Part shown: piece by piece, positions 17,253 through 26,371 of the stretch
How the letters are laid out: each line of letters starts with the position of its first letter
Position numbering within the stretch: position 1 is the first letter of the stretch
Assembly (NCBI RefSeq): GCF_049675895.1
Contig: NZ_CP183834.1
Coordinates: 1,674,001 to 1,738,000, forward strand
Length of the DNA stretch: 64,000 bases
Direction of reading: 5' to 3'
DNA from: Ampullimonas aquatilis
GTDB taxonomy: Bacteria > Pseudomonadota > Gammaproteobacteria > Burkholderiales > Burkholderiaceae_D
The notes under the pieces: model-generated
What the model saw: only the letters and a program-made list of their open reading frames with translations
Databases searched by the model: none
Told to the model about the DNA's origin: nothing
Program-made: the position numbers and the translations under genes

Positions 17253-17567
17253 AAGATGGCAAGTTATTACTCAAAATAAGTCATACTCCCACCAAGTATA
17301 AAAACAAAACATCCGCTTAAGTACGTAAGTAAAGGCACACAAAAAATACATATAGAGTGTATCTGACATCTACTTTTGTCACGCCACTTTGAATGCATGG
17401 GCAGTTGGATTCATGATCGTTGTCATGTCCATGACACATTGATTTGCCAGGCAAACTCCATCAAACTGCAAACAAAAGCAAACTACCAAACAGCTGTTGA
17501 TTTTTAACGTATAAAACAGTCTGGGGAAACAAGCAGGACGTCCTTACTTTTTTGATTGGAGAATCTG
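17253..17567. other. Intergenic region upstream of aqpZ
   Basis: 315 bp without a gene, AT-rich, holding two clean palindromes annotated below. A TATAAAA-like -10 candidate lies near 17510, about 55 bp before aqpZ; no matching -35 is convincing. Confidence 0.5.
17421..17455. promoter_or_regulatory. Two adjacent palindromes before aqpZ
   Basis: TGTCATG-TC-CATGACA (17421-17436) and TTTGCC-A-GGCAAA (17443-17455), separated by 6 bp, 112-147 bp upstream of the aquaporin start. They look like operator sites for one or two dimeric regulators. Confidence 0.4.
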
Positions 17568-18254
17568 ATGAAACAATATGGTGCAGAATTTTTAGGTACT
17601 TTCTGGTTGGTACTAGGTGGTTGCGGTAGCGCAGTGCTGGCGGTGGCCTTCCCCCATGTTGGGATTGGCCTGCATGGGGTGTCACTGGCTTTTGGCCTGA
17701 CAGTTTTAACGATGGCCTATGCGGTTGGTCATATTTCTGGCGGCCACTTCAACCCGGCGGTTTCAATTGGCCTCTATGCTGGTGGTCGCTTTCCTGCCAG
17801 TAAGCTTGTACCTTATATTGTGGCCCAGGTGCTCGGAGCAATTGTCGCCGCTGGCGTGCTCTATTTAATTGCCAGTGGTGCAGCCGGCTTTGATGTCAGC
17901 AAGGGCTTTGCCTCCAATGGCTATGGCGAACACTCACCGGGCGGTTATTCCTTGCAAGCCGCTTTAATCACCGAAGTGGTCATGACCATGTTCTTTTTGA
18001 TTGTGATTCTGGGTGCCACTGATAAACGTGCACCAGCCGGTTTTGCCCCCATTCCGATTGGCTTGGCCCTTACTCTAATTCACCTGATCAGCATTCCTGT
18101 CACCAACACCTCGGTCAATCCCGCACGCAGTACCGGTGTGGCCTTGTTTGTCGGTGACTGGGCCCTCTCACAACTCTGGCTGTTTTGGCTGGCTCCCATT
18201 GCTGGCGCTGTGCTGGGTGCGCTGGCTTATCGTTGTATTGCAACTGAAGAATAA
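17568..18254 (+). CDS. aqpZ: Aquaporin Z
   Basis: 228 aa. Inner-membrane water channel of the MIP family, six transmembrane helices, with the two half-helix NPA motifs HFNPAVS (about residue 62) and SVNPARS (about 184). The narrow, water-selective AqpZ type is indicated by the [12 protein letters not shown] context and length. Start at [11 protein letters not shown] has GGAGA upstream. Single gene preceded by two palindromes, followed by a small stress-type membrane protein. Confidence 0.95.
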   Translation: MKQYGAEFLGTFWLVLGGCGSAVLAVAFPHVGIGLHGVSLAFGLTVLTMAYAVGHISGGHFNPAVSIGLYAGGRFPASKLVPYIVAQVLGAIVAAGVLYLIASGAAGFDVSKGFASNGYGEHSPGGYSLQAALITEVVMTMFFLIVILGATDKRAPAGFAPIPIGLALTLIHLISIPVTNTSVNPARSTGVALFVGDWALSQLWLFWLAPIAGAVLGALAYRCIATEE

Positions 18255-18394
18255 ACTCGACCATCATCAAGGCTGCCTGCTTAATCAATTACCTAATCAA
18301 TTGCCGCACAGCCTGATTCGCTGCTTATTAAACCAAATAAATATCCAAACCAACTCGTGGCGACAGCACGGTTGGTTCATTTCTGGGAGGTCCT

Positions 18395-18649
18395 ATGTTG
18401 AAATATTTATGGATGCTGCTGATTGGTATTGTTGTCGGCGGCGTGGCTCGCGTACTGATGCCTGGTCATGCTCACATTGGCATTTTATTGACGGGCCTGT
18501 TAGGGATCGCTGGCTCATTCATTGGCGGCATGATCGGGCAATTTTTCAGCAAACCCGCTGAAGGTGCCAAACCGCAACCGGCTGGCTTTTTCATGTCCGT
18601 GATTGGTGCTTTGGTCGTACTCTACTTCTGGCAACACTTCAACCCCTAA
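18395..18649 (+). CDS. GlsB/YeaQ/YmgE family small membrane protein
   Basis: 84 aa, three hydrophobic segments, glycine-rich helix packing (GIVVGGVARVLMPG, GLLGIAGSFIGGMIG). Matches the transglycosylase-associated/stress-response membrane family of unknown mechanism. GGGAGG stands 8 nt before the ATG. The gene ends at the start of a heptamer tandem repeat. Confidence 0.9.
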   Translation: MLKYLWMLLIGIVVGGVARVLMPGHAHIGILLTGLLGIAGSFIGGMIGQFFSKPAEGAKPQPAGFFMSVIGALVVLYFWQHFNP

Positions 18650-18719
18650 TACCTGATACCTGATACCTGATACCTGATACCTGATACCTGATACCTGATA
18701 CCTGATACCTGATACCTGA
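18650..18719 (+). repeat. Ten tandem copies of the heptamer TACCTGA
   Basis: Perfect 7-bp tandem array immediately after the stop codon of the GlsB-like gene. Copy number is likely to vary by slippage. As 7 is not a multiple of 3, the array is open in all frames and creates a spurious Tyr-Gln-Val-Ser-Gly-Ile-Arg reading frame on the minus strand. Confidence 0.95.
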
Positions 18720-18893
18720 CTCCTGGCTGGCCACTGTGCCAGCCTGTACTTGGTTGATCGTCGCTTGCTCAATCATTTTCCCATTTTTAATTAATTCTGT
18801 TGTGTTGACTTCGTTGATAATAGCGGCCTGCCATGATGCCTACCATGGTCATCCAGACATCATGCTTTTCAACCAGCCATCACAAGGAACTCT

Positions 18894-19106
18894 ATGGAAG
18901 TCAAGGATAGCAACGGCACCCTGCTCAACTCGGGTGACTCGGTCATGGTCATCAAAGATCTCAAGGTCAAGGGTACCTCAGTCACGCTCAAACGTGGCAC
19001 CGTCATCAAAAATATTCGACTGACCGAAGATGAAGAGGAAATTGAATGCAATGCCGACAAGGTCAAAGGCCTGGTGTTGAAAACCTGCTTTTTGAAAAAA
19101 GCCTAG
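18894..19106 (+). CDS. PhnA/YjdM-type C-terminal domain protein
   Basis: 70 aa, start with AAGGAA 6 nt upstream. It matches the C-terminal domain of YjdM (formerly PhnA), with VKDSNGTLLNSGDSV, VIKDLKVKGTS and the KRGTVIKNIRL block. YjdM is about 111 aa and carries a zinc ribbon before this domain; here the ribbon is absent, a stand-alone form known from other proteobacteria. Despite the old name, a role in phosphonate breakdown is not supported. Confidence 0.85.
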   Translation: MEVKDSNGTLLNSGDSVMVIKDLKVKGTSVTLKRGTVIKNIRLTEDEEEIECNADKVKGLVLKTCFLKKA

Positions 19107-19495
19107 ACATTCAGCAAACCTACTGCACAGGATGATTTACTTGTTTCGACAACCAATCATTTTGCTCTGAGCATCACTGTTGATTTTCTGAGATCAGGTT
19201 AAAGCGCACTTGTGGAATCTCGTGAAAAAAATAAGTATATTTACCCGCTTGCGCTTTCATCAAAATCTGCAGACCTCATGTTGACGCGGGTGTTATCTGT
19301 GCAATCCCCAATTTCTCTCATGGTCTTTTCCCATGACGACGAGGTAACATGGCATCATCCCAAGTGAGTAAACCTATTTACCCGAGTCATTCCCATCAAT
19401 CCAGAACGGATTGGTGGCGATATACTTCACCGCGTTGATACGATCAACCCGATCAATATCCAGATATAACCGCACTTCCATTTTCAAACGGGCCT
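19107..19495. other. 389-bp intergenic region
   Basis: No convincing gene. A small hairpin TCATGG/CCATGA lies at 19318-19336. A 29-codon reading frame from 19278 has no ribosome site. No c-di-GMP riboswitch pattern was recognised before the GGDEF/EAL gene. Confidence 0.5.
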
Positions 19496-22400
19496 ATGAT
19501 TTCTGTACCTTTTCCAGATGATGAAGCACTTCGATTGGTCGCGCTGCGCGCTTTGGAAATACTCGATAGTCCACCAGAAGCCGAGTTTGATGCCCTGGTT
19601 AAAGCCGCGTCCCTGGTCTGCCATGTCCCCATTTCCCTGATCAGTCTGGTCGACTCCGAACGTCAATGGTTCAAAGCCAATATTGGCTTGCCAGGAGTTC
19701 AGGAAACACCTCGTGACATCGCATTCTGCTCGCACACCATACTGGACAACCGATTGTTTGAAGTGTCCGATGCCACGCAGGATCCCTGTTTTGCGGATAA
19801 CCCCCTGGTGGTCGGTCAGCCAGACATCCGTTTTTATGCTGGCATGCCTTTGCAGCTGAGTAATGGTTATCGGGTTGGTACTTTATGCGTGATTGATCGT
19901 GAACCCCGTCAACTTGATGAAACTCAACGCGAAGTATTGCGTTGCCTGGGACAGGCGGCAGTCGCTGCGCTGGAGGCACGTCATGTCCTGCGACTGCATC
20001 AACAGGCGATTGCAGAGAACTATGCCAGTGAAGCGCGATTCAGAACACTGTGCGACTACTCTCCTCATGGTGTTTTTTATACGGACAGTCATGGTTCTTG
20101 CACCTATACCAATCAGCGCTGGCAAGAGATCTATGGTCTGACATTTGAGCAAAGCCTTGGACAGGGCTGGGCCGAAGGTGTACATCCAGACGACCGTACA
20201 GCTGTCCTGAACCTGTGGCAAAACACCGCACCTGGACAAGATGAAGCCGAGATGGAATTCCGGATTCGTCGGGGTGACAATACAGTACGTACCGTCTACG
20301 CCCGTGCGCATGCAGTCAAGAATGCCACACATCAAATCATTGGCTATGTTGGCTCAGTAGAAGATATCAGCGACCGCAAGGCAATGATGCTGCATCTGGC
20401 AGACAAACAGGCACACCTGCAACGCCTTTATGAAGCCACACCTGCCATGCTGCACTCAATTGATACGGAAGGTAGCCTGTGCAGTGTCAGTGATCTCTGG
20501 CTGCTCAAAATGGGCTATACCCGTGGTGAGGTGATTGGTCGACCATCCTCTGATTTTCTGACACCGTACTCGCGCGATTACGCCAACCAGATCGTTCTGC
20601 CGATCTTTTTCAAGGCTGGCCATTGCGAGAATATCGAGTATCAGATGGTCACCAAAACAGGAAAAATCATTGATGTCCTGCTGTCGGCCATTCTTGAGCA
20701 TGACGAACAGGGCCGACCTTTACGCAGTGTGGCGGTCATTGAAGACATTACCTTGCGACGTCGTGTCGAACGCGAACTGGCCAAAGAGCACGAACTGCTT
20801 CGAGTGACCCTGCAATCGATTGGTGATGCCGTGATCACGACCGACGGATCGGGCCATATCAGCTGGCTGAATCCGGCAGCCGAACGCATGACGGGCTGGT
20901 TGTCCGAAGAGGCGGAAGGTCGGCCGCTCAATCATGTTTTCAATATCGTCAATGAGGCAACCCGCCAACCCACCGAAAATCCGGTCGCGCTCTGCCTGCA
21001 GGAACGCAAGATCGTCGGACTGGCCAATCACACCCTGTTGATTTCCCGTGATGGTCATGAATACGGCATTGAAGACTCTGCGGCCCCCATCCGCAACGAG
21101 CAAGGTGATCTGCTCGGTGTGGTGCTGGTCTTTCACGATGTGACCGAGCAGCGCCGTCTCTCTGGTGAAATGAGTTATCGCGCCACGCATGATTCACTCA
21201 CCGGACTCATCAATCGTGGCGAATTTGAAGCACGTTTGCGTCGTGTCCTGCAGCAGGCACATGATGACAAAACCGTTCACGCCTTGATGTATATTGATCT
21301 TGACCAGTTCAAACTGGTCAATGATGCCTGTGGCCATGCCATTGGAGACCAGCTTTTACAGCAGGTCTCCAAATTGTTCGGCACCACCATTCGCGCCCGC
21401 GACACATTGGCGCGACTAGGGGGCGACGAGTTTGCCATCATTCTGGAGCATTGCCCCATGCAGCAGGCACAACGTGTCGCGCAACAGATTTGCGAACGCA
21501 TGGAAGATTTCCGTTTCACCCATGACGAACGGCGCTTTCGAATTGGCGCAAGCATTGGGCTGGTACCCATTGACAATCATTGGGGTAATACCACCCTGAT
21601 CTTGCAGGCCGCCGATACCTCTTGCTATGCGGCCAAGGAAGCGGGTCGTAATCGCGTGCATGTCTGGTTTGATACCGATCAGGCCATGCGTGCCCGTCAT
21701 GGCGAAATGCAGTGGACTGGCCGTATCGAACAGGCGCTCGATGAAAACCGTTTTGTCCTGTTTGCTCAACGCATCATTTGTCTGCACGACAATAACGAGG
21801 TGTTGAATGCCGAAGTGTTGCTGCGCATGCTGGATAAGGATGGTTCGCTGGTTTTGCCCGAAGCATTTCTTCCGGCTGCCGAACGTTTTCATCTGGCTTC
21901 AAGGATCGATCGTTGGGTCTTGCAACATGTGATTGCCTGGATGAAGAACACCCTGGAACATGACGCAAACGCTATCCCAGGTACCATCCCAATCACCACA
22001 CTGAACGTCAATCTTTCTGGTCAATCCATTGGTGATCGGGCATTCCATCGCTGGGCCCATGAAGTACTGCAAGAAGCCGGTGCAGACATCTGTTCCAGGC
22101 TGGTATTTGAAATTACCGAAACTGCCGCCATTACCAATATGGCTGATGCCGTGCTATTCATTGATCAGGTTCGCGCCCAGGGTGTGAAGATTGCCCTGGA
22201 CGATTTTGGTGCGGGCGCTGCTTCTTTCGGTTATCTAAAAAATCTGCCCCTCGATAGCCTCAAGATTGATGGGCAATTCATCCGTGATGTGGTGGATGAT
22301 CCCCTGGATGAAGCCGCAGTACGTTGCTTTGTCGATGTAGCCAAAGTCATCAATGTCAAAACGGTTGCTGAATTTGTCGACAAAGAGGCGATTTTGGATA

Positions 22401-22513
22401 AGATCAAAATAATCGGCGTTGATTACGCACAAGGCTTTTTATTGCATCGACCTGCACCAATCAATGAATTATTGACAGCGCAAGTTGAGGATATCGAGAA
22501 CCTGCACCATTGA
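19496..22513 (+). CDS. GAF-PAS-GGDEF-EAL c-di-GMP signalling protein
   Basis: 1005 aa, no transmembrane segment seen, so probably cytosolic. GAF domain about residues 20-165, three PAS/PAC units (about 180-300, 305-420, 430-555), GGDEF about 560-725 and EAL about 735-1000. The cyclase signature RLGGDEFAII is intact and an RxxD inhibitory site (RARD) lies five residues before it. The EAL domain has E-V-L-x-R, NLSGQS, FEITET, DDFGAGAASF, KIDGQF and AQGFLL, so the main metal-binding and catalytic residues are present. It may both make and break c-di-GMP, switched by the sensor domains. It stands alone, convergent with the kinase gene. Confidence 0.95.
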   Translation: MISVPFPDDEALRLVALRALEILDSPPEAEFDALVKAASLVCHVPISLISLVDSERQWFKANIGLPGVQETPRDIAFCSHTILDNRLFEVSDATQDPCFADNPLVVGQPDIRFYAGMPLQLSNGYRVGTLCVIDREPRQLDETQREVLRCLGQAAVAALEARHVLRLHQQAIAENYASEARFRTLCDYSPHGVFYTDSHGSCTYTNQRWQEIYGLTFEQSLGQGWAEGVHPDDRTAVLNLWQNTAPGQDEAEMEFRIRRGDNTVRTVYARAHAVKNATHQIIGYVGSVEDISDRKAMMLHLADKQAHLQRLYEATPAMLHSIDTEGSLCSVSDLWLLKMGYTRGEVIGRPSSDFLTPYSRDYANQIVLPIFFKAGHCENIEYQMVTKTGKIIDVLLSAILEHDEQGRPLRSVAVIEDITLRRRVERELAKEHELLRVTLQSIGDAVITTDGSGHISWLNPAAERMTGWLSEEAEGRPLNHVFNIVNEATRQPTENPVALCLQERKIVGLANHTLLISRDGHEYGIEDSAAPIRNEQGDLLGVVLVFHDVTEQRRLSGEMSYRATHDSLTGLINRGEFEARLRRVLQQAHDDKTVHALMYIDLDQFKLVNDACGHAIGDQLLQQVSKLFGTTIRARDTLARLGGDEFAIILEHCPMQQAQRVAQQICERMEDFRFTHDERRFRIGASIGLVPIDNHWGNTTLILQAADTSCYAAKEAGRNRVHVWFDTDQAMRARHGEMQWTGRIEQALDENRFVLFAQRIICLHDNNEVLNAEVLLRMLDKDGSLVLPEAFLPAAERFHLASRIDRWVLQHVIAWMKNTLEHDANAIPGTIPITTLNVNLSGQSIGDRAFHRWAHEVLQEAGADICSRLVFEITETAAITNMADAVLFIDQVRAQGVKIALDDFGAGAASFGYLKNLPLDSLKIDGQFIRDVVDDPLDEAAVRCFVDVAKVINVKTVAEFVDKEAILDKIKIIGVDYAQGFLLHRPAPINELLTAQVEDIENLHH

Positions 22514-22547
22514 ATCGTGTTGATCAGACATCAAGAACCATGACTGC

Positions 22548-23927
22548 TCACGGCAATGTAGGCTGAATATGGTTGATCACCGCGGCGACGTCAACCATTA
22601 AAGGCCTGCCCATCAACTCGGGCTGCAGACAATGGGTCATCAACTGCTTGAGTGCATGAAAGGCTTCATGCTGTTGCTCATCCGGCTCGCAATGTGTCAG
22701 CAATTCCTCCAGCAGACAACCATAAGCACGTACTTCAATACGCTGCAGCGCTTCTGTAGCCTGCTTGTCGACAGGCAAGAACGAGGCCGCGCCAAAGTCA
22801 CCCAGCAGGCATTCACCCGCATGCGTTTTGAGCGTGTTGTGAGCATATAGATCACCATGCATGATGCCTTGGGCATGCAGATGTGCCGTCACCGCAGCCA
22901 TCTGACAAGCCATTGAAATGATGGTCTTGAGTGAAAACCGCTGATTGCTTGCATACACGTCGCGCGTACAGGAATCCCAGCTGGGCGGCCCGGCCAGGTT
23001 ATGAAAGCACGGATCAATCAGCGCCATGACCATGCCATGCAAGCCATCGGGATGATTGGCGACCGTGCCATGTACCGGTATCAATTGCGCATGCTGGCCT
23101 GCTGCCAGACAGGCCGCAATCTCACTATCGGGTGTGCCATCGCTGGTCATCGCACCTTTAAAAACCTTTACGGCAACTGCCTCGGCATGCGTGCCTGGTT
23201 CAATATGACAAACACCATGCTCAGTCTGTGGCCAATAACTGGCCTGATAAATCAGGCCACTGGCACCTTCGCCCAGTTTTTGTTGAAGTTGCAGATGCGT
23301 CCAATCAACCTGCTCACTCGCATGGGCTGTCAAGGCTTGGGTTTCCTGTTCCAGACAAAAAGGATTGCCTGCGTAGGCCAGCCAGGAGAGCCTGGGCAAA
23401 CTCGTCAAAAAACTGGGTAGCGCTGCAAATTGGTTGGCCGAAATGCGCAACAGCTCCAGTTGCGTGCAAGCCGCCATGGCCATTGGCAAACTGCTTAAGC
23501 GGTTACCGGCCAGCATGCATTTTTGCAGCTGACGACATTGGCCAATGCTGCTGGGTAATTCGCTGATTTGATTACCCGTCAAAATCAGCCAGCGTAATGA
23601 TGGCCCCAAGGCAACCGCAGGCACCTCAGCAATCTGATTGGCTTTAAAACCAATCATGCTCAGCCTGGGGCATTGCCCTAATACTTCTGGCAAACGGGTA
23701 AATTGATTATCTGAACAAAACAGAATGCGCAGTTTTTGCAGACGGGCAAAATCAGGCGGCAATGCACTCAAGGCATTGCCCGAAAGATTGAGCACTTCGA
23801 GCGTATCGGCCAAATCTAAAATTTCACGCGGAAACTCGGTCAGGCCAGCCGATAGATCCAACCGCTTGGCACCGGTCAATTCACCGGCCCGCAGTTGATG
23901 CAACGTGCGATGCAGCATGTCGTTCAT
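22548..23927 (-). CDS. Leucine-rich-repeat protein kinase
   Basis: 459 aa. N-terminal half: seven or eight leucine-rich repeats of about 23 residues (LxxLxLSGNxLSxLP type). C-terminal half: Hanks-type kinase with glycine loop GEGASG (about 219), Lys in AVAVKVF (about 254), HGDLYAHN catalytic loop (about 357) and DFG (about 377). The catalytic Asp, Asn and Lys are all present. Such LRR kinases are rare eukaryote-like fusions in bacteria; no transmembrane segment is visible, so it is cytosolic. ATG at 23927 is chosen; an in-frame TTG lies 6 nt earlier. It follows the SDR gene by 21 nt, which suggests one operon. The substrate is unknown. Confidence 0.9.
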   Translation of the reverse strand: MNDMLHRTLHQLRAGELTGAKRLDLSAGLTEFPREILDLADTLEVLNLSGNALSALPPDFARLQKLRILFCSDNQFTRLPEVLGQCPRLSMIGFKANQIAEVPAVALGPSLRWLILTGNQISELPSSIGQCRQLQKCMLAGNRLSSLPMAMAACTQLELLRISANQFAALPSFLTSLPRLSWLAYAGNPFCLEQETQALTAHASEQVDWTHLQLQQKLGEGASGLIYQASYWPQTEHGVCHIEPGTHAEAVAVKVFKGAMTSDGTPDSEIAACLAAGQHAQLIPVHGTVANHPDGLHGMVMALIDPCFHNLAGPPSWDSCTRDVYASNQRFSLKTIISMACQMAAVTAHLHAQGIMHGDLYAHNTLKTHAGECLLGDFGAASFLPVDKQATEALQRIEVRAYGCLLEELLTHCEPDEQQHEAFHALKQLMTHCLQPELMGRPLMVDVAAVINHIQPTLP

Positions 23928-23948
23928 ATGCAAACCAACTGATCAGCT

Positions 23949-24875
23949 TTATGCAAAACGCACTCCGGTCAGTTCTTCGGAGACATCCCATAAACGGCGA
24001 GCCACATCCGGATTATGTGCATGGGGTGCAATATGCGCCAAGGTGGGATATCCGCGACTTTCCATCCAGCTATCCGGGCCCCAATATTGGCCAGCCCTGG
24101 CATCTGGCATGGTAGCCGCATAAAGGGTTGGCAAAGCACCCTTCTCGGCTGACTGCCCAATCAGACGGATTGTCAGTGCCACGACTTGCGCGGCCAGTGT
24201 GGTGCCCTGCATGCGCAAGCCTTCCCGTTTGATATTGGTATTGGACAAGCCGGGATGCGCCGCCAGCGACACGATCGGCCACTCATGCTGAATGGCGCGG
24301 CGATCCAGCTCCAGCATGAACATGAGATTGGCCAGCTTGGACTGGTTGTAGGCGCGGTACGGTGTATAGGTGCGACTGCATTGCAGGTCACTGAAATGAA
24401 TCCGCCCCATCTTATGCACCACGCTGGCAGTGCTGACCACGCGTGGCTGTTTGCCTTTCATCAGGCTTGGCAACAGCAAACCCGTCAGAGCAAAGTGCCC
24501 CAGATGGTTGACCGCCAGATGCATTTCAAAGCCATCCAGCGTCAGCATTTGCCGTGGCAATGCCATCACCCCAGCATTATTGATCAAACCATCCAGAGAA
24601 CCATAGTTGCGCTGAAAGTCGGCCGCACACTGGCGCACCGAAGCTTGCGATGCCAGATCAAGTTCACACAGGCTCAGGCGCGCATGCGGCAGCTCGCCCA
24701 AAATATCATTCTTGGCCAGACGCGCCTTTTCCATATTGCGACAGGCCATGATCACTTCAGCCCCCGCGTGGGCCAATGCCTTGGCAATGTAAAAACCGAT
24801 ACCACTATTGGCACCCGTTACCATGATGCGACGACCATGCTGATCAGGAATCAGATCGCTATTCCAGCGGTTCAT
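23949..24875 (-). CDS. Short-chain dehydrogenase/reductase (retinol dehydrogenase-like)
   Basis: 308 aa. Classical Rossmann SDR with cofactor motif TGANSGIG, ACRN, NNAGVM and the catalytic Tyr/Lys in YNQSK; catalytic Ser in STAS. Arg in CRN suggests NADPH preference. Resembles the RDH/WW-oxidoreductase-like bacterial SDRs of unknown substrate. Upstream member of a two-gene unit with the LRR kinase. Confidence 0.9.
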   Translation of the reverse strand: MNRWNSDLIPDQHGRRIMVTGANSGIGFYIAKALAHAGAEVIMACRNMEKARLAKNDILGELPHARLSLCELDLASQASVRQCAADFQRNYGSLDGLINNAGVMALPRQMLTLDGFEMHLAVNHLGHFALTGLLLPSLMKGKQPRVVSTASVVHKMGRIHFSDLQCSRTYTPYRAYNQSKLANLMFMLELDRRAIQHEWPIVSLAAHPGLSNTNIKREGLRMQGTTLAAQVVALTIRLIGQSAEKGALPTLYAATMPDARAGQYWGPDSWMESRGYPTLAHIAPHAHNPDVARRLWDVSEELTGVRFA

Positions 24876-25089
24876 GCCTTGTTCTCCCTACTCTGCAAAT
24901 TGAGGTTTTCATTCCTTGAAGCTTATTCTTGGTTTGGGCGACAGTATAATCACGCCTTTGCCTGCTGTCTGGCTATCTGCAAGCCTTTTTACAGAAGGGC
25001 TCAGCCGGTAGTACACATTTGATGCAAACCTATCGCACGCCTAACGCACTCCTTTTTTGCGCACTCCTTATTGTTGTAAAGCTAATCCA

Positions 25090-25947
25090 ATGAATCTGAT
25101 TATCCAGGGCTTGCAAGTCGATACGCCCACCCTCAAAACCATCGCCAAAACCGCTGCAGCCAGCACCATTGACAAGATTGACTCCGCTACACCGTATGAA
25201 GCCTTTGCGCTGCGGCATGTGAATAAAACGCCCGAATTGCTGGCCGCACTCGATAAACTCTGCGCACCAGCCCAGCTGGACTATGCCCTGATCGCCGATG
25301 ACCTGCAACTGAGCGACTTCAAACTGGTGGCCATGGATATGGACTCTACCGTCATCACCATTGAGTGCATTGATGAAATTGCCGACATGTGCGGCCTGAA
25401 AAAAGAAGTCTCGGCGATTACCGAAGCCGCCATGCGCGGCGAGATCAAGGATTTTTCTGAAAGCCTGACGCGCCGGGTCGCCTTGCTCAAGGGCCTGGAT
25501 GCCAGTGCTCTGGAACGAGTCTATAACGAACGGCTGCAACTCTCCATGGGTGTCGAAGCCATGCTTGACGCCATACAGGCACAAGGCAGCAAATCCTTAT
25601 TGGTATCAGGCGGCTTCACCTTTTTTACCGAACGTCTGCAACCCCGTCTGAACCTGACTTACACCCGCGCCAACACCCTGGAAATCATTGACGGCAAACT
25701 GACTGGCAAAGTGCTCGGCACGGTTGTCGACGGTAATGAAAAAGCCGCTACAGTACGCCAGGTTTGCAATGAGCTGGGTATTGGCACCCATGAAGCGCTG
25801 GTGATGGGCGACGGCGCCAACGATCTGACCATGATGGGTCTGGCAGGGCTGTCTGTCGCGTTTCGTGCCAAGCCGGTGGTACGTCAGCAAGCCAGTGTCG
25901 CCTTCAACTATGTCGGTCTGGATGGCGTGCTCAATCTGTTTGTCTGA
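25090..25947 (+). CDS. serB: Phosphoserine phosphatase
   Basis: 285 aa. Last step of serine synthesis, hydrolysing O-phosphoserine. HAD motifs: DMDSTVI (nucleophile Asp), SGGF (motif II), K in DGNEKA, and GDGANDLTMM (motif IV). The N-terminal ACT-like regulatory region begins MNLIIQGLQV. ATG at 25090 matches family starts; an earlier in-frame codon at 25057 lies in the leader. Divergent from the SDR/kinase pair. Confidence 0.96.
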   Translation: MNLIIQGLQVDTPTLKTIAKTAAASTIDKIDSATPYEAFALRHVNKTPELLAALDKLCAPAQLDYALIADDLQLSDFKLVAMDMDSTVITIECIDEIADMCGLKKEVSAITEAAMRGEIKDFSESLTRRVALLKGLDASALERVYNERLQLSMGVEAMLDAIQAQGSKSLLVSGGFTFFTERLQPRLNLTYTRANTLEIIDGKLTGKVLGTVVDGNEKAATVRQVCNELGIGTHEALVMGDGANDLTMMGLAGLSVAFRAKPVVRQQASVAFNYVGLDGVLNLFV

Positions 25948-26371
25948 TCAGATCAATTGATCTGTCACTTGAGTAGCCTACTTAATCACCAAAGATTGAA
26001 AACCAAAAGCGTGCGCGATAAAAATAGCAAGCAACACCACGTCACCTGGTATTGATCAGTTGAAAACAGCGAGTGAGCCAACGCCGTTTAACACTGGAAA
26101 AATGGGCAATCAGGCATCAACTCTACATCGCACGTAAATCGACCTGAGTGTCTTACTCGGTAAGGCATTGTTTGGATGGTGCATTTTTATACCATCGGAT
26201 ATTGATCAGAAACCAGATAGTATCGGGGAGTAAAAAATAGGCCCCTTTAATAACATACCTAACCGCTTAAATATAATGGGTACTCCATAATAGTATCCAT
26301 TATATTGACTATATCATTCAGGTTCACAGAGCATTGTCTGTATTGTTCCTGTTTTGTCCATGCACCACTAA
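25948..26371. other. 424-bp intergenic region between convergent serB and MBL gene
   Basis: AT-rich, no gene. A 16-bp palindrome (25949-25964) lies just past the serB stop. A long hairpin at 26270-26306 is annotated separately. Confidence 0.5.
26270..26306. repeat. 37-bp hairpin with 15-bp arms
   Basis: Arms 26270-26284 and 26292-26306, complementary at 14 of 15 positions, around a 7-nt loop CCATAAT. The arms end AATATAATGG and CCATTATATT. It could be a bidirectional terminator, although it is AT-rich with no T-run, or the remains of a small palindromic element. Confidence 0.65.

Noticed and set aside
18650..18719. Heptamer array as a CRISPR
   Set aside because: The units are 7 bp with no spacers; no CRISPR repeats or cas genes were seen in the window.
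18515..18772. Minus-strand reading frame coding repeated Tyr-Gln-Val-Ser-Gly-Ile-Arg
   Set aside because: It is a product of the 7-bp tandem repeat, open in every frame, with no supporting ribosome site or homology.
19107..19495. c-di-GMP riboswitch before the GGDEF/EAL gene
   Set aside because: No GEMM-type core sequence is recognisable; only a small hairpin at 19318-19336.
24186..25022. 278-aa plus-strand reading frame
   Set aside because: It runs opposite the well-supported SDR gene and has no recognisable domain.
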